Positions 31,701-40,609 of a DNA stretch of 64,000 nt are shown here, piece after piece. The translations under genes and the position numbers were made by a program. The first letter of the stretch is position 1. Each line of letters begins with the position of its first letter. The notes below the pieces were generated by a model, which did not search any database, was not told the DNA's origin, and saw only the letters and a list, made by a program, of their open reading frames with translations. The DNA comes from Veronia nyctiphanis (GTDB taxonomy: Bacteria; Pseudomonadota; Gammaproteobacteria; Enterobacterales; Vibrionaceae). The DNA lies in assembly GCF_004116385.1 (NCBI RefSeq), contig NZ_PEIB01000027.1, positions 1-64,000 of the forward strand, read 5' to 3'.

Positions 31701-32767
31701 TTAATCACGCTCCGCGGCATCGGTCATCTGTGTCAGGCGATACCTGAAATTGTCGTCGACCGGCATGTCTTCAGGCATGGTAATGATCCCAAGCTCCACC
31801 GACTGCAGTGCCAGCCGGTGACGGGCGTCAAGTTCGCCGCGGTGCGGGTAACTCATCACGATATTCCATGCCTCACGGGCAAGAACCAGCATCGGGTTGT
31901 CAGGCTCCGCCTCCGTGGCCAGTTTGTCGCGCTCGAGCCTTGCGGCCTTCTCCACCGCCGAGCGCCATTCATACAGAAACTCCACCGCCACCATTTTGCG
32001 GCCGCGCATGATCGGCGCGAAACCGAGGTTGCCGGATTTCTCATCGACAAGGAACGACAGCTCCGCCATCACGTCCGGGCTGTTGCTCATTTCCTCAATC
32101 GGTTTGCGGATACAGCGTTCAACAAACACTTTGTTCTGGGCATAGCTGCCCTTGATGAGTTTCCCCTTCTCATCAAGCAGCCCGTAGAGCCCGTGGAGCT
32201 CTGTAATTGTCTGGGGATGCAGACGGGTGCCTGCGTCCTTAAAACGCGACAGAAGCGTGTACAGGCGCTTGGAATGCTCGGATTTGAGGCTGCGGAAGGC
32301 TTTGTGCTGATCTGGGCATGTCCGGCTGAGTAGTCAACGTAGGCTTTGATCAGCTCCGGGTTCGGTACGATGGAGAGCTCCCCTTTCTGGTACTGTACCC
32401 TTGCAAACAGCGGAATGAAGTCAAAGGACTCGGTATCGTCGCTGCTCAGGCCCACTTTCCGGCTCGACAGCCTGTCCGCGACCGGACGCAGGGTCGGGTA
32501 AAGTTGCTTTGATGACAGCCCGAACCAGTCTTTCAGCACATCAGAGTGAAAGGTATAACGCGGGGCATGGATATCCCGTTTTTCGATATAGTCTGTCCAG
32601 TGGTCACGGTTGAGGCGGGTCAGGAACAAAGCCATCATGTCGTGCTCACGGGCCGTCAGCCCCAGCTGACTGAAGATCAGCTCGTGGCTTTTTTTGAAGA
32701 ACTGCCGGGGCAGGTCTTTCGGGGTCTCCGTGGTTACCTGAAAGCGCTTATCGCTGTTATCGGTCAT
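31701..32767 (-). CDS. repA: RepA replication initiator, frame interrupted by one base
   Basis: Two overlapping frames make one protein. The first holds KDLPRQFFKKSHELIFSQLG, LTAREHDMMALFLTRLNRDH and FDFIPLFARVQYQKGELS; the second holds DQHKAFRSLKSEHSKRLYTL, LSRF, ELHGLYGLLDEKGKLIKGSY and PIMRGRKMVAVEFLYEW. One added C in the GCCC run near 32318 joins them into 355 residues. This is a winged-helix initiator of the Rep_3/IncW-IncN kind, and the iterons lie directly upstream of its start. Both copies carry the same gap, yet a plasmid needs RepA, so I read it as a base-calling gap in a C run. I start at MTDNSDKRFQV. Confidence 0.8.
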
Positions 32768-32782
32768 TTTCACCGTGCCTAT

Positions 32783-33031
32783 GGTCACAAATTTTTAGTG
32801 TCTTACCGGATAATACTAAAAATCTGTAACCATATCTGCCAAATTTCGCCCGGGAGACTAAAAAACAGTAACCATAGGGGACAGAAGCAGCTACAGACTA
32901 AAAAAGTGTAGCCATAACACTAAAAAAAAGATCATTTAGACTAAGTTTTTGTGACCAAAAACTAAATATTTGTTACCTGAAAGGGATAAAAGACTAAATT
33001 AATGTAACCGTTAGACTAAAAATATGTAACC
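32783..33031. repeat. iterons of the replication origin
   Basis: Seventeen-base repeats with consensus ACTAAA-N4-tGTrACC occur in direct orientation at 32815, 32857, 32897, 32919 (degenerate), 32940, 32961, 32993 and 33015. One inverted copy is at 32783 beside the repA start. Steps of about 21-22 bp or twice that put them on one helix face. These are the RepA binding sites; the inverted copy near the gene is the usual self-repression site. Confidence 0.88.
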
Positions 33032-33160
33032 TTAAATAGGTTAAGAGATTGATAGTTATGGGATTTCTCCACCCTATAGATCTTTATAGATCTCTTATAG
33101 ATCTTTTATAGAGTTTTATAGAGAGTTATAGAGTCTGTGGACAGTGGATAACCTGCGGTT
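33032..33160. other. origin: AT-rich unwinding stretch and DnaA box
   Basis: After the iterons comes a run of TATAGATCT/TATAGAG-type repeats (33075-33132), suited to strand opening. The sequence at 33143-33151, read on the complement, is TTATCCACT, one base off the DnaA box. Together with the iterons this completes a theta-type oriV. Confidence 0.8.
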
Positions 33161-33182
33161 ACCCAACAGCCCACAGCCACCA

Positions 33183-33494
33183 TCAGTGATTTTGTTTCTG
33201 TTTTTCTTTTTCCAGGAGCCTGACGATTTTCTCATCACTCTGCGCAGCAAGCAGGGCAAGGGCAGTTTTGACCACATCAGAGCGGTTACAGCGAAACTCC
33301 CGTGGCTTGAGTGATAACTCGTCAATCAGCCTGTCATCGCTGTCAGTGAGCGACAGGGTAACGCGCTTGAACACCCGGCTTTTCGCCGGTTTTTCGGAGG
33401 CCTTCGCGGCACTGTTTTCAGGTGCGGCATCGTTAGCACCGCTGGCGAAGGCATCAATTTCATCTGTGGTCGGGCGTCGGCGTGGTTTAACCAT
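33183..33494 (-). CDS. small partition partner of ParA (RHH-like)
   Basis: 103 residues: a disordered basic N-terminus (MVKPRRRPTTDEID), then FKRVTLSLTDSDDRLIDELS and CNRSDVVKTALALLAAQSDE. The beta-strand plus helices in the last 60 residues fit a ribbon-helix-helix DNA-binding fold. Its ATG overlaps the parA stop by 8 bp (ATGGTTAA). ParA ATPases of this short type usually pair with such a small centromere-binding protein in place of a true ParB. The likely sites are the dyads upstream of parA at 34162-34222. It may also be the protein that binds TTACGTAA elsewhere on the plasmid. Confidence 0.75.
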   Translation of the reverse strand: MVKPRRRPTTDEIDAFASGANDAAPENSAAKASEKPAKSRVFKRVTLSLTDSDDRLIDELSLKPREFRCNRSDVVKTALALLAAQSDEKIVRLLEKEKQKQNH

Positions 33495-34128
33495 GGAATA
33501 CTTCCTCCATCAGTGCTTCGATTTCCTGTTTTGCCTTGGCATCCTTCCATTCAAATACGGTGCGCCCTTCAGAGATACAGTCGCGGAATGCTTTACGGTC
33601 ATACACCATGGAGTTTGCCATGCTGAACTCAGGAAATTCATTCAGGTAGGTGCGCGCATCCTCAGCTTCTTTGATCACCGGGTTGGTCGGGCACATGTTG
33701 AGCACCAGATAGCCCTTGAGAGTAGGGTTCAGATCCTGCGCCTGAATGAAGACCTCAGCCAGATGGGGCAGGGTGTCGAGATCATACTGGGACGGTCGGG
33801 AAGGTGAGAGCAGAATGTCCGCCACCACCATGCCGGTTCGGAGCTCACGGCTGTCACGGCCTGCGGTATCGGCCAGCACGTAATCATATTTCTGGGCCAG
33901 ATCGCGAAGAGTCTGGTTGATGTTGCCCGAGGCCTGAACATGGGGAATATTCGACAGCTCCGGGTTTTCCTGACGATCCTGAGCCCAGCGCTCTGAGCTG
34001 CCCTGTGGATCGGCATCAACGAGAATGACATCCTCACCGCGGCTGATAAGCCATCCGGCAACGTTCACTGCCAGTGTGGACTTGCCGCAGCCGCCTTTCT
34101 GACTGCCAAACAGTATGATTTTCCCCAT
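33487..34128 (-). CDS. parA: ParA partition ATPase
   Basis: 213 residues from MGKIILFGSQKGGCGKSTLA (AAGGA 8 bases upstream; the frame is open further but unsupported). It has a deviant Walker A KGGCGKST, a Walker A' block VILVDADPQGSSERWAQ, and YDYVLADTAGRDSRELRTGM. This is the short ParA/ParF (type Ib) class, lacking an N-terminal HTH. It partitions plasmid copies along the nucleoid together with the RHH-like product of the overlapping gene. It should be repressed from the palindromes just upstream. Confidence 0.9.
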   Translation of the reverse strand: MGKIILFGSQKGGCGKSTLAVNVAGWLISRGEDVILVDADPQGSSERWAQDRQENPELSNIPHVQASGNINQTLRDLAQKYDYVLADTAGRDSRELRTGMVVADILLSPSRPSQYDLDTLPHLAEVFIQAQDLNPTLKGYLVLNMCPTNPVIKEAEDARTYLNEFPEFSMANSMVYDRKAFRDCISEGRTVFEWKDAKAKQEIEALMEEVFHG

Positions 34129-34161
34129 TATGTGCGTCCTTATATCAATGCCGTCGGAAGT

Positions 34162-34222
34162 GTAACTGACATCAGTTACATCAATATCGTAAATTGCATC
34201 ATTTATATCACTTACGTAAGTG
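34162..34222. promoter_or_regulatory. palindromes upstream of parA (operator/centromere candidate)
   Basis: GTAACTGA-ca-TCAGTTAC (34162-34179) and CACTTACGTAAGTG (34209-34222) are both perfect. They lie 30-95 bp before parA, where the partition complex or autorepressor normally binds. The second contains TTACGTAA. Confidence 0.65.
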
Positions 34223-34284
34223 TAGTAACTTGTTTCAGTGAAGTAAACAGATAAGCCACTGACTGAAAGGCGCTTTATCTTCAA

Positions 34285-35285
34285 TGATGAACAATAAGTG
34301 TGTCTGGGCGCATTTTCGAATATTGCTCAGAACGGTGTGCTATTTTGAAATCATTTTAAAGTTATAGTGCATTATAAGTTTACGGACAGATCAGATAATA
34401 GGGTAACTGATGGATCACACAGGCCTTACAGGATCAAAAACCGATCGCGCAAACCCATTCTGGCTGTAATCGATTACAACCTTGTGCTGTTAGGGTGACG
34501 GGTTAATGACAATCACCGGGGCAGGAGCCCGGACACTCTGACACAGGTCACCGGCTGGGACCTGGTCGTTGCGGGGAGCACCACGCCAGCGACATTAAAT
34601 AACTGGGAGCCGGGGACGGGCTGTACCGAAACCAACCCAGCCGGTAACTGTAAACGGCCGTCTTGACGGGGACGCTGTGCTGGCATGCGGTAAGGCAGCA
34701 CAGATAAACAGGTTAAGGCTTACCGGTGACACGGTAACATTGTGATGCCGGGCTGTAAGGGCTCATACGGCAATCACTCTAAAATTTCATCAGTTATGTT
34801 ATTTACGTAACTGACTTAAGTGATGCATTGATACCGCCAATCCCAGACCAGTCCAGAAACGGAAGGGAGTGACGCCCAGACCTGCAGCGGTGTGACGAGC
34901 CGCGCGGCTATGCCCAGCCCCAACTAATCTGCCGCAGAAAATCCGTACCTGATAAAGCCGTTTACAGGAAAAACAATGCCTATCATTGATGGGAAGCAGG
35001 GTTGATGTTAACGCCGTTCTCTGGCATCACCCAGCCCCCGTCATAGATACCTATTGCCTGAACAAAAATAACGCTCGTGTTTTCCGGACAGCCGGGGAGG
35101 GGATCGGGAAGTATACGGCGGGGTGTTTTGTTTACCCCTTACGCTTGCGCGTTTTTTCGCGGGCGCTGCGCGGAAATACGCGACGTTGTCCGGACGGGCG
35201 GTGCGCCGCAAAATCCAAAATTAACATTTTTATCAGAATAGGAGCTGGGTTTATTTCTGTCAGAAATCTATAAGGGGAGTAAGCA
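34285..35285. other. non-coding stretch of about 1 kb
   Basis: Frames of 62 and 95 codons are present but have no ribosome sites or recognisable products. I see a perfect TGTAATCGATTACA palindrome (34465-34478), TTACGTAA at 34803 and GC-rich possible stems between 34513 and 34740. It may hold a small RNA, but I cannot define one. Confidence 0.4.
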
Positions 35286-36500
35286 ATGTCTGACCAGAAA
35301 ACGCCGAGAGAGTTTATCTATGACCCGGCTAACGACCGGAAAATCTGTGTCAGAGAGCAACTTGCCCGGCTCGATGAAGAGAGACGTTTCCAGCTGAGAC
35401 GGCTGATCAGGGAAGGGCACCGTAAATTTCTTTGTACGAGCTGTTTTCAAAACCTCCACCTTGCAGCAAAAAAGAACCCTCAGAAGAAAAAACTAACCTT
35501 CTACTACAAGCACTATCCAAACTCTGAGCCATGCCCACAGAAACAAGGCGTGGTGCTGAGCGATGAAGAGCAACTGGCTCTCAGATACAATGGCCTGAAA
35601 GAAGGCCAAAAGCACAAAGACAACAAAATCTTTATTGCAGATACCCTGAAAAACGACAAGCTAGGGCGCTTCGAGGCCGTTGAAAAAGAGCAGACCTTCA
35701 GGGAAGTTAGTCCTGTTGGTATAGCCAAACAATGGCGACGTCCGGATGTCAGTACCACCATGGTACCGGAAGGACACAGAGTTGTGTTTGAACTGCAGAT
35801 GTGTACCACCTATATCGATGTCATCATCGCGCGGGAAAACTTTTACCGAAACAGTGGTGCGTTCGTCGTCTGGGTATTGCTGGATTTTAATCTTGCGCGC
35901 TGCAGTAATCTGGATATTGCTTACGGCAACATGGCCAATCTGTTCCTGCTGACTGACGAGGCCAAGGCAAAGTCCAAGGAAACGGGCGAGCTTTGGTTCC
36001 ACTGTTACTACAACCTGCCGGACATTAATACCACAACACTCGAGCTCAACACCGAATGGCATAATGAACTGGTACCGTTCAGCGCACTGACGTTCGACAG
36101 CTATTTTGGCAAAGTGTTTTACAAAGATATCCCGACAATAAAAGCACAGAAGCTGGAAGAAATCGCCCTGCTCAAAAAACTGAGGGAAGAAACAAGGCTA
36201 AGGGAAGAAAAAGAAAAACTCGAACAGCAAGCCAGAGAAGAAAGAGAAAGAGTTGAAAAACAGGCGCGTGAGGAAAAAGAAGCCCGTCGCCGCGATGCGC
36301 AGACAAAAGCAAGTCTCAGGGTAATTGACAATGAGTTTAAGAGCGCAAGAAAAAGTAAGAAAAAACAGGTGAAAAACATCGCGGGGGCACTGAAATTGCG
36401 CAACAAAAATGAAGAATTTTGCAAGAGATGCAACAGCATAAACAAAATCAGAAAAATGGGCCGCTTCACTATCTGTACGAAATGTGCCCAGCTACTGTGA
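35286..36500 (+). CDS. CoiA/DUF6035-like protein with coiled coil and zinc ends
   Basis: 404 residues with AAGGGGAG before the ATG. The N-terminal zinc-like part has FLCTSCFQNLHLAAKKNPQK and YKHYPNSEPCPQ. The central segment FELQMCTTYIDVIIARENFY then AFVVWVLLDFN resembles the nuclease core of CoiA-like/DUF6035 proteins, where E-x-Q takes the place of E-x-K. Residues 290-350 are a highly charged coiled coil (LREETRLREEKEKLEQQARE). The end CKRCNSINKIRKMGRFTICT plus KCAQLL is a CxxC..CxxC zinc knuckle. CoiA acts on incoming ssDNA in competence; here a role on plasmid or phage DNA is possible. Confidence 0.6.
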   Translation: MSDQKTPREFIYDPANDRKICVREQLARLDEERRFQLRRLIREGHRKFLCTSCFQNLHLAAKKNPQKKKLTFYYKHYPNSEPCPQKQGVVLSDEEQLALRYNGLKEGQKHKDNKIFIADTLKNDKLGRFEAVEKEQTFREVSPVGIAKQWRRPDVSTTMVPEGHRVVFELQMCTTYIDVIIARENFYRNSGAFVVWVLLDFNLARCSNLDIAYGNMANLFLLTDEAKAKSKETGELWFHCYYNLPDINTTTLELNTEWHNELVPFSALTFDSYFGKVFYKDIPTIKAQKLEEIALLKKLREETRLREEKEKLEQQAREERERVEKQAREEKEARRRDAQTKASLRVIDNEFKSARKSKKKQVKNIAGALKLRNKNEEFCKRCNSINKIRKMGRFTICTKCAQLL

Positions 36501-36736
36501 CTCACTTTCACGTGACCGGCAGGATAAGAGCATAAAAACAGATCTGATAGACACGCCCTATGTGGTCTTCAACCTTCAGCGTTTCAGGGTTGGCTATTAA
36601 AGGGAAGCCTTTGAGAGCATCGATTCGTTTGGTGCATTGAAATTATCCTCCCCGATTAACCCGTGTTAGAAGAAGCCGAATTTTACGACCAATCTCTTGA
36701 AGCCAGTCGGTTACTCGTTCACTAATCTACCGTCAG

Positions 36737-36994
36737 GGAGGCAGGGGTATCCGCGGACATCATTACCTTCACAGAGAACGGCAACGGATCCGGTCAGGGA
36801 ACAAATCACTGACAGTCACCAGGCTCAAGCAGCAGACGCAAGAAATGACTCCGGACGAAGTCGTCAGGGCACTCGGCCCCATTTACGACGAGCAGGAAAA
36901 AGACAGAACCCGTGTAACAACGTTCAAAGAGAAATACATACAACAGGACCGCCGGATAAAGACCATTTTTCAGCAAAATGGGAAGCGGAAGTGA
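36737..36994 (+). pseudogene. remnant of an unrecognised gene
   Basis: In the second copy (60511-60768) an 85-codon frame without a start codon reads ADIITFTENGNRIRSGNKSL, RLKQQTQEMTPDEVVRAL and YDEQEKDRTR, ending QQNGKRK. It has protein-like composition and a clean stop, so it is probably the 3' end of a lost gene. The first copy lacks one C at 36785. A short piece LEEAEFYDQSLEASRLL in another frame just before may belong to it. The basic helical tail could suit a mobilisation protein, but I do not recognise it. Confidence 0.45.
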
Positions 36995-37003
36995 CTGGGG
37001 TTT

Positions 37004-37022
37004 CAAAGGGGTCTCCCCTTTG
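37004..37022 (+). terminator. hairpin after the gene remnant
   Basis: CAAAGGGG-tct-CCCCTTTG is a perfect 8-bp stem just past the stop of the remnant, without a clear T-run. Confidence 0.5.
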
Positions 37023-37035
37023 GCTCGCGGGATAG

Positions 37036-37063
37036 ATGACAGCGACGCAGTCGCGTTTGTCAT
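37036..37063. repeat. imperfect dyad, possible oriT relic (first copy)
   Basis: ATGACA-gcg-ACGC faces GCGTTTGTCAT around a short centre. The copy at 60810-60838 has one more A and pairs better (ATGACAgcgAACGC / GCGTTTGTCAT). It follows the remains of an unrecognised gene and precedes the TAAAGCA array. Such dyads occur at transfer origins, but no relaxase gene is present, so the role is a guess. Confidence 0.3.
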
Positions 37064-37581
37064 ACGTCCCCATCGTGCCTGTGTCTCTCAAAATAAAGCA
37101 TTGCGGGAAGACTTATAAACGACAGACTGACATTTACAATCATCTCTGCGCGAAAAAGCTTGTAAAAGTTACCAATCACTCAGTTTATGGTTTGGATGCG
37201 GGACATGTAAATGCGGCAAGATGGTACTCAGAAAACGGACTACCTTACAGCCTCATACACTGGGAAAAAGGACAGAAAGACAGATCCCGACCAGTACAGA
37301 GCATTGAACATATAGATACCGGCTCATGGAACTTCCTGCAAGAGGAAACTCTGAAGTTTAACCTACCTTACACACTGAGATTTGTGGGTATCAACTTCAC
37401 GTTCGGCAAAAACAGCGGTATGAACGGTTCTGTCAGGATACAGAAAATGATAGACGGAGCATCTTTCAAAAAAAGAAAGGGCGTAAGCCCATTCAGAGCA
37501 GTTTTCAGTGACCTGGAAAAAAGCCTCATATCAACAGCAGATAATGTAAGTATTTCAGTTCCGCAAGAGCTTACTGCCTGA
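37036..37581 (+). CDS. truncated copy of the PD-(D/E)XK-like gene, fused at the repeat junction
   Basis: From 37100 the sequence equals codons 226-385 of the gene at 12654; before it stands the 37045-37099 (=1-55) flank. The resulting 181-codon frame lacks Asp184, Glu197 and Lys199, so it cannot be a nuclease. This copy carries the C missing at 13718 and shows the true C-terminus (PQELTA). It exists only because of the duplication junction. Confidence 0.7.
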   Translation: MTATQSRLSYVPIVPVSLKIKHCGKTYKRQTDIYNHLCAKKLVKVTNHSVYGLDAGHVNAARWYSENGLPYSLIHWEKGQKDRSRPVQSIEHIDTGSWNFLQEETLKFNLPYTLRFVGINFTFGKNSGMNGSVRIQKMIDGASFKKRKGVSPFRAVFSDLEKSLISTADNVSISVPQELTA

Positions 37582-37593
37582 CATACAGAAAAT

Positions 37594-38178
37594 TCACTTA
37601 TTCCAGTGCCTTTTTACCGTCGCAATTCCCAGCCCCAGAGCCGTCGCTGTTTTTGACTGACTTAGCCCCTGCTCACGACATTGCTTGACCTTTGCTGTAG
37701 TAGCCGTTGCTTCAGGCCTGCCAAGGCGTTTACCCTCGGCGCGGGCACGGGCAAGCCCTTCCTGGGTCCGTTCCCTTATCCGGTTACGCTCGAATTCGGC
37801 AAAGGCTGAAAACATCTGAAGCATCAGTTTGCCCTCTGCAGAACTCAGGTTCTGTACCGGCAGATCGAGAGAAACGACATGAACCCCCCTCTCTGTCAGC
37901 ATCTCAATGGTCTTCTGGATATCGATATTGTCACGCCCCAGGCGATCGAGTTTCAGCGCAACCAGCGTATCCCCTGCTTCAAGTTTATGATCAACAAGAG
38001 TCCGAAACGCTTTTCGCTGCATCGCAGGCGTTGAGCCGCTGACCGTTTCGCTGATCACGCGGTGCGGCTGCACATCATACCCTCGACTTCGGATAGCAAG
38101 GATCTGGTTTTCCGTATCCTGTTCAATGGTCGATACCCTGCAATAGGCAAAAATCCGTCCGGTCGTGGCAGTATTCAT
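37594..38178 (-). CDS. serine recombinase, second copy
   Basis: Same protein as at 13823-14407, all 194 residues identical. Two identical recombinase genes with their sites in direct orientation could in principle resolve the repeat, which matters for its stability. Confidence 0.9.
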   Translation of the reverse strand: MNTATTGRIFAYCRVSTIEQDTENQILAIRSRGYDVQPHRVISETVSGSTPAMQRKAFRTLVDHKLEAGDTLVALKLDRLGRDNIDIQKTIEMLTERGVHVVSLDLPVQNLSSAEGKLMLQMFSAFAEFERNRIRERTQEGLARARAEGKRLGRPEATATTAKVKQCREQGLSQSKTATALGLGIATVKRHWNK

Positions 38179-38207
38179 GAAAAAGAGCCCTTAAAGCATC
38201 AGGAAAG

Positions 38208-38289
38208 GGTATCAATAATACTAACAGGTATCAGATAATAAAATGGCTGTTTTTTGATACCATGAGAATAGTCACATCATTTGGTATCA
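38208..38289. promoter_or_regulatory. candidate res site, second copy
   Basis: GGTATCA/TGATACC cluster identical to 14437-14518. Confidence 0.5.
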
Positions 38290-38328
38290 TAAAACGACCA
38301 GTTAATAATACCTGCTTAGCGACGCGCA

Positions 38329-39141
38329 CTACACAACTGACGCATGCAACTTCATCAATGTTTCCATAGGATCGGCACTCTCAATACGGTGGACTGCAAC
38401 ATGGCAATTAGCACATAAAATAGCTAAATCAGTAATTTTGGTTTTTTTACCAGCTCTGAGTTTACTCAAGGGGACTTTGTGATGAGCCTCCGCATAATCA
38501 AAACCATAAAGCTCTGAGAATTTAAAACCACATGCTTCGCAAAAAAGCTCACCATGAGTTTCGATAAACTTAGCTTTGGCCTGCTTTACGAGAACCGGAT
38601 CCCGCTCCCTTACGATATGAGTTCTCACTGCCTTTCTTGTCTCGTCTGAGCTATATTCAGCCAACTCTAAGGGCTCACTCCCGCCGCCCCACAATGACAT
38701 CACTTTGCTGAACTGCTCCGAAGATATCCGGAAGTTTGTACCCTGCCTCGCAGTAAGAAGCTGCATTTTTTCAAGGATTGGCTCTCTCTCCAGTAAGGTC
38801 GATTCAACAAGCCCCTGTTTCACACTTAACCTGACATCATCTAATTTCACACCCACTTTTATTTCAGATACTTCCCTTTTACTCCAATATTTTTCAAGCA
38901 GGTTTTCAGGGTGAAGAACTTTGTCCTTATGCACGGGATTTTCTTCAACTGTTCCAAATGCAACAAGGCCATAAGGATCACTGGATTTCCCCTTGGACCG
39001 CCAGAAGAAAACCTTGTCACCCACTTTGATCTCGTCCTGGTGTTTGGGGTGCTTAACAGCCCAGTAGACGTAACGAAAACCACTAAGATATTTATCAATA
39101 TCAAAGTCTTCACGGTTACCTCTAAAAATCCAATACGACAT
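38329..39141 (-). CDS. EVE-HNH endonuclease, second copy
   Basis: Identical to 14558-15370: EVE domain (WIFRGNREDFD) plus HNH nuclease (CEACGF ... LCANCHVAVHR). Intact. Confidence 0.85.
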   Translation of the reverse strand: MSYWIFRGNREDFDIDKYLSGFRYVYWAVKHPKHQDEIKVGDKVFFWRSKGKSSDPYGLVAFGTVEENPVHKDKVLHPENLLEKYWSKREVSEIKVGVKLDDVRLSVKQGLVESTLLEREPILEKMQLLTARQGTNFRISSEQFSKVMSLWGGGSEPLELAEYSSDETRKAVRTHIVRERDPVLVKQAKAKFIETHGELFCEACGFKFSELYGFDYAEAHHKVPLSKLRAGKKTKITDLAILCANCHVAVHRIESADPMETLMKLHASVV

Positions 39142-39193
39142 AAAATCACCCGACAGAAAAGAAAAGCAGGCACTATACGCAAAATACACCGTG

Positions 39194-39215
39194 AAGGCCC
39201 GCTGTTGCGGGCCTT
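39194..39215 (-). terminator. hairpin after the exported-protein gene, second copy
   Basis: AAGGCCCGC-tgtt-GCGGGCCTT, as at 15423. Confidence 0.6.
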
Positions 39216-39234
39216 GTGCTTAAATAACCCTGCG

Positions 39235-40272
39235 TTACTTAGACGCCACCCTGGACGGCAGTGAGTAATAAACATCACGACGGACGTAAGGTTCACACAC
39301 CTGTGGCGGCAGCAATGACAACCCCTCCATAAGGTTTACGTTGCTCACACGGCCTTCCATATAATCCTTGAGAGACGATTTATACAATGGAAATTCAGGT
39401 GACGAACCGTCTCCCCAGAAACCATGACTGATATTGGAGAAGAAACTGTCGCCACGAATAACATCATTCGATATCAGGTAAACATGGTTGCGGAACTGAT
39501 CGTTACCCGGGTAAGACACAGAGCCGAACGATATCCCGTTCACATTGGTATTTGAGGCACGCTTAAACAGGAATGAATACCCTGTTCTCGGGCTGTGCCA
39601 GCTTATATCTATCCCTTTCAAAGAGACATTTGAAAACTTGCTGCCCTCCGAGTTAAGAACCAGCAGTGTACTGTCGTACTCCACTTTATGATTAAACGAG
39701 TCGATGAAAACATCACTGAACACAGAATCATTCACCGACCGCGAAAGCAGTGCCTGACCATTGAATTCAGAATGCCCGCCACTGATCGTTAACCCGTCAA
39801 TGCCCGACGAATAAACGGAGTTAAAAACCGACAGAAACGGTTTGTTCACTGACGGCCCTATCAGCGTCAGGTTATTTATTGATGCGTTTGACAGCTTCTC
39901 CGCCACAAGATATTTCTTGGCTGCACCCGACGGAAAATCATACAGAGGCTGCTCAAGCACCAGATCATAGAGCTTGCCGGTGAAACGGCGGTTAAAAAGG
40001 GGCCCCTGCAGTGCAAGATGACTCACTTTATAGCCGTTACCCTCGATATTAAAGTTGTAGGCACCGCGTTTATTGCCGAGCGGCTGCATACCATAACAAT
40101 CAATGTCATTGGTCAGACGGTAGGTATCTTTTTTATATCGTGCACCGTCAAGCATAGAGACAAAATCCTCACAGGTACTGACATCAAACACCTCTTCTGA
40201 TGACGCTGTTGCGTGCGAAGCGACACAGACTGATGCAAGTGCCAATACGTTTAACGTTTTCGTGAATTTCAT
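39235..40272 (-). CDS. exported beta-helix-like protein, second copy
   Basis: Identical 345-residue product to 15464-16501, with the same signal peptide. Confidence 0.6.
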   Translation of the reverse strand: MKFTKTLNVLALASVCVASHATASSEEVFDVSTCEDFVSMLDGARYKKDTYRLTNDIDCYGMQPLGNKRGAYNFNIEGNGYKVSHLALQGPLFNRRFTGKLYDLVLEQPLYDFPSGAAKKYLVAEKLSNASINNLTLIGPSVNKPFLSVFNSVYSSGIDGLTISGGHSEFNGQALLSRSVNDSVFSDVFIDSFNHKVEYDSTLLVLNSEGSKFSNVSLKGIDISWHSPRTGYSFLFKRASNTNVNGISFGSVSYPGNDQFRNHVYLISNDVIRGDSFFSNISHGFWGDGSSPEFPLYKSSLKDYMEGRVSNVNLMEGLSLLPPQVCEPYVRRDVYYSLPSRVASK

Positions 40273-40381
40273 AATTTTCCCTTAAGTATATGGATAAAGC
40301 CTGCAGGGAACCCCTGACAGACATACCTATGTTAAAAGGAAAAACCCTCTGTAAATTATTAAGTTACCGACACAAAAAACG

Positions 40382-40596
40382 AGGTCTGTCGTAGCAGGAC
40401 AGACCTTCATAAAAAGCAGGGTTGTCAAACTTCGACAGGGCTTTAAGGCGAAAATGTCGAAGTCCGACAGGCCCGGAAAGCAGGTATCACAGGGGGACAC
40501 AGAAAAGACACAATTCTGGCCTGTCGAAGATGGACAAAGCGAAGGGCTGAGTGGGTTTGTTCAGGCCTGGTGTGTCGAACCCGGACAGGGCGAAAG
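40382..40596. repeat. TGTC-(N)-GACA dyad cluster, second copy
   Basis: Same units as 16611-16825, at 40382, 40422, 40455, 40522 and 40573. Confidence 0.55.
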
Positions 40597-40609
40597 ATTG
40601 AAAATCAAA

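Noticed and set aside
31683-32333. 216-codon plus-strand frame opposite repA
   Set aside because: Antisense shadow of repA, whose second half is clear on the other strand.
32783-33031. CRISPR-like array at the origin
   Set aside because: 17-bp degenerate units at two-helical-turn spacing next to repA are iterons.
34285-35285. Small genes of 62 and 95 codons in the 1-kb gap
   Set aside because: No ribosome sites, no protein-like composition and no recognisable product.
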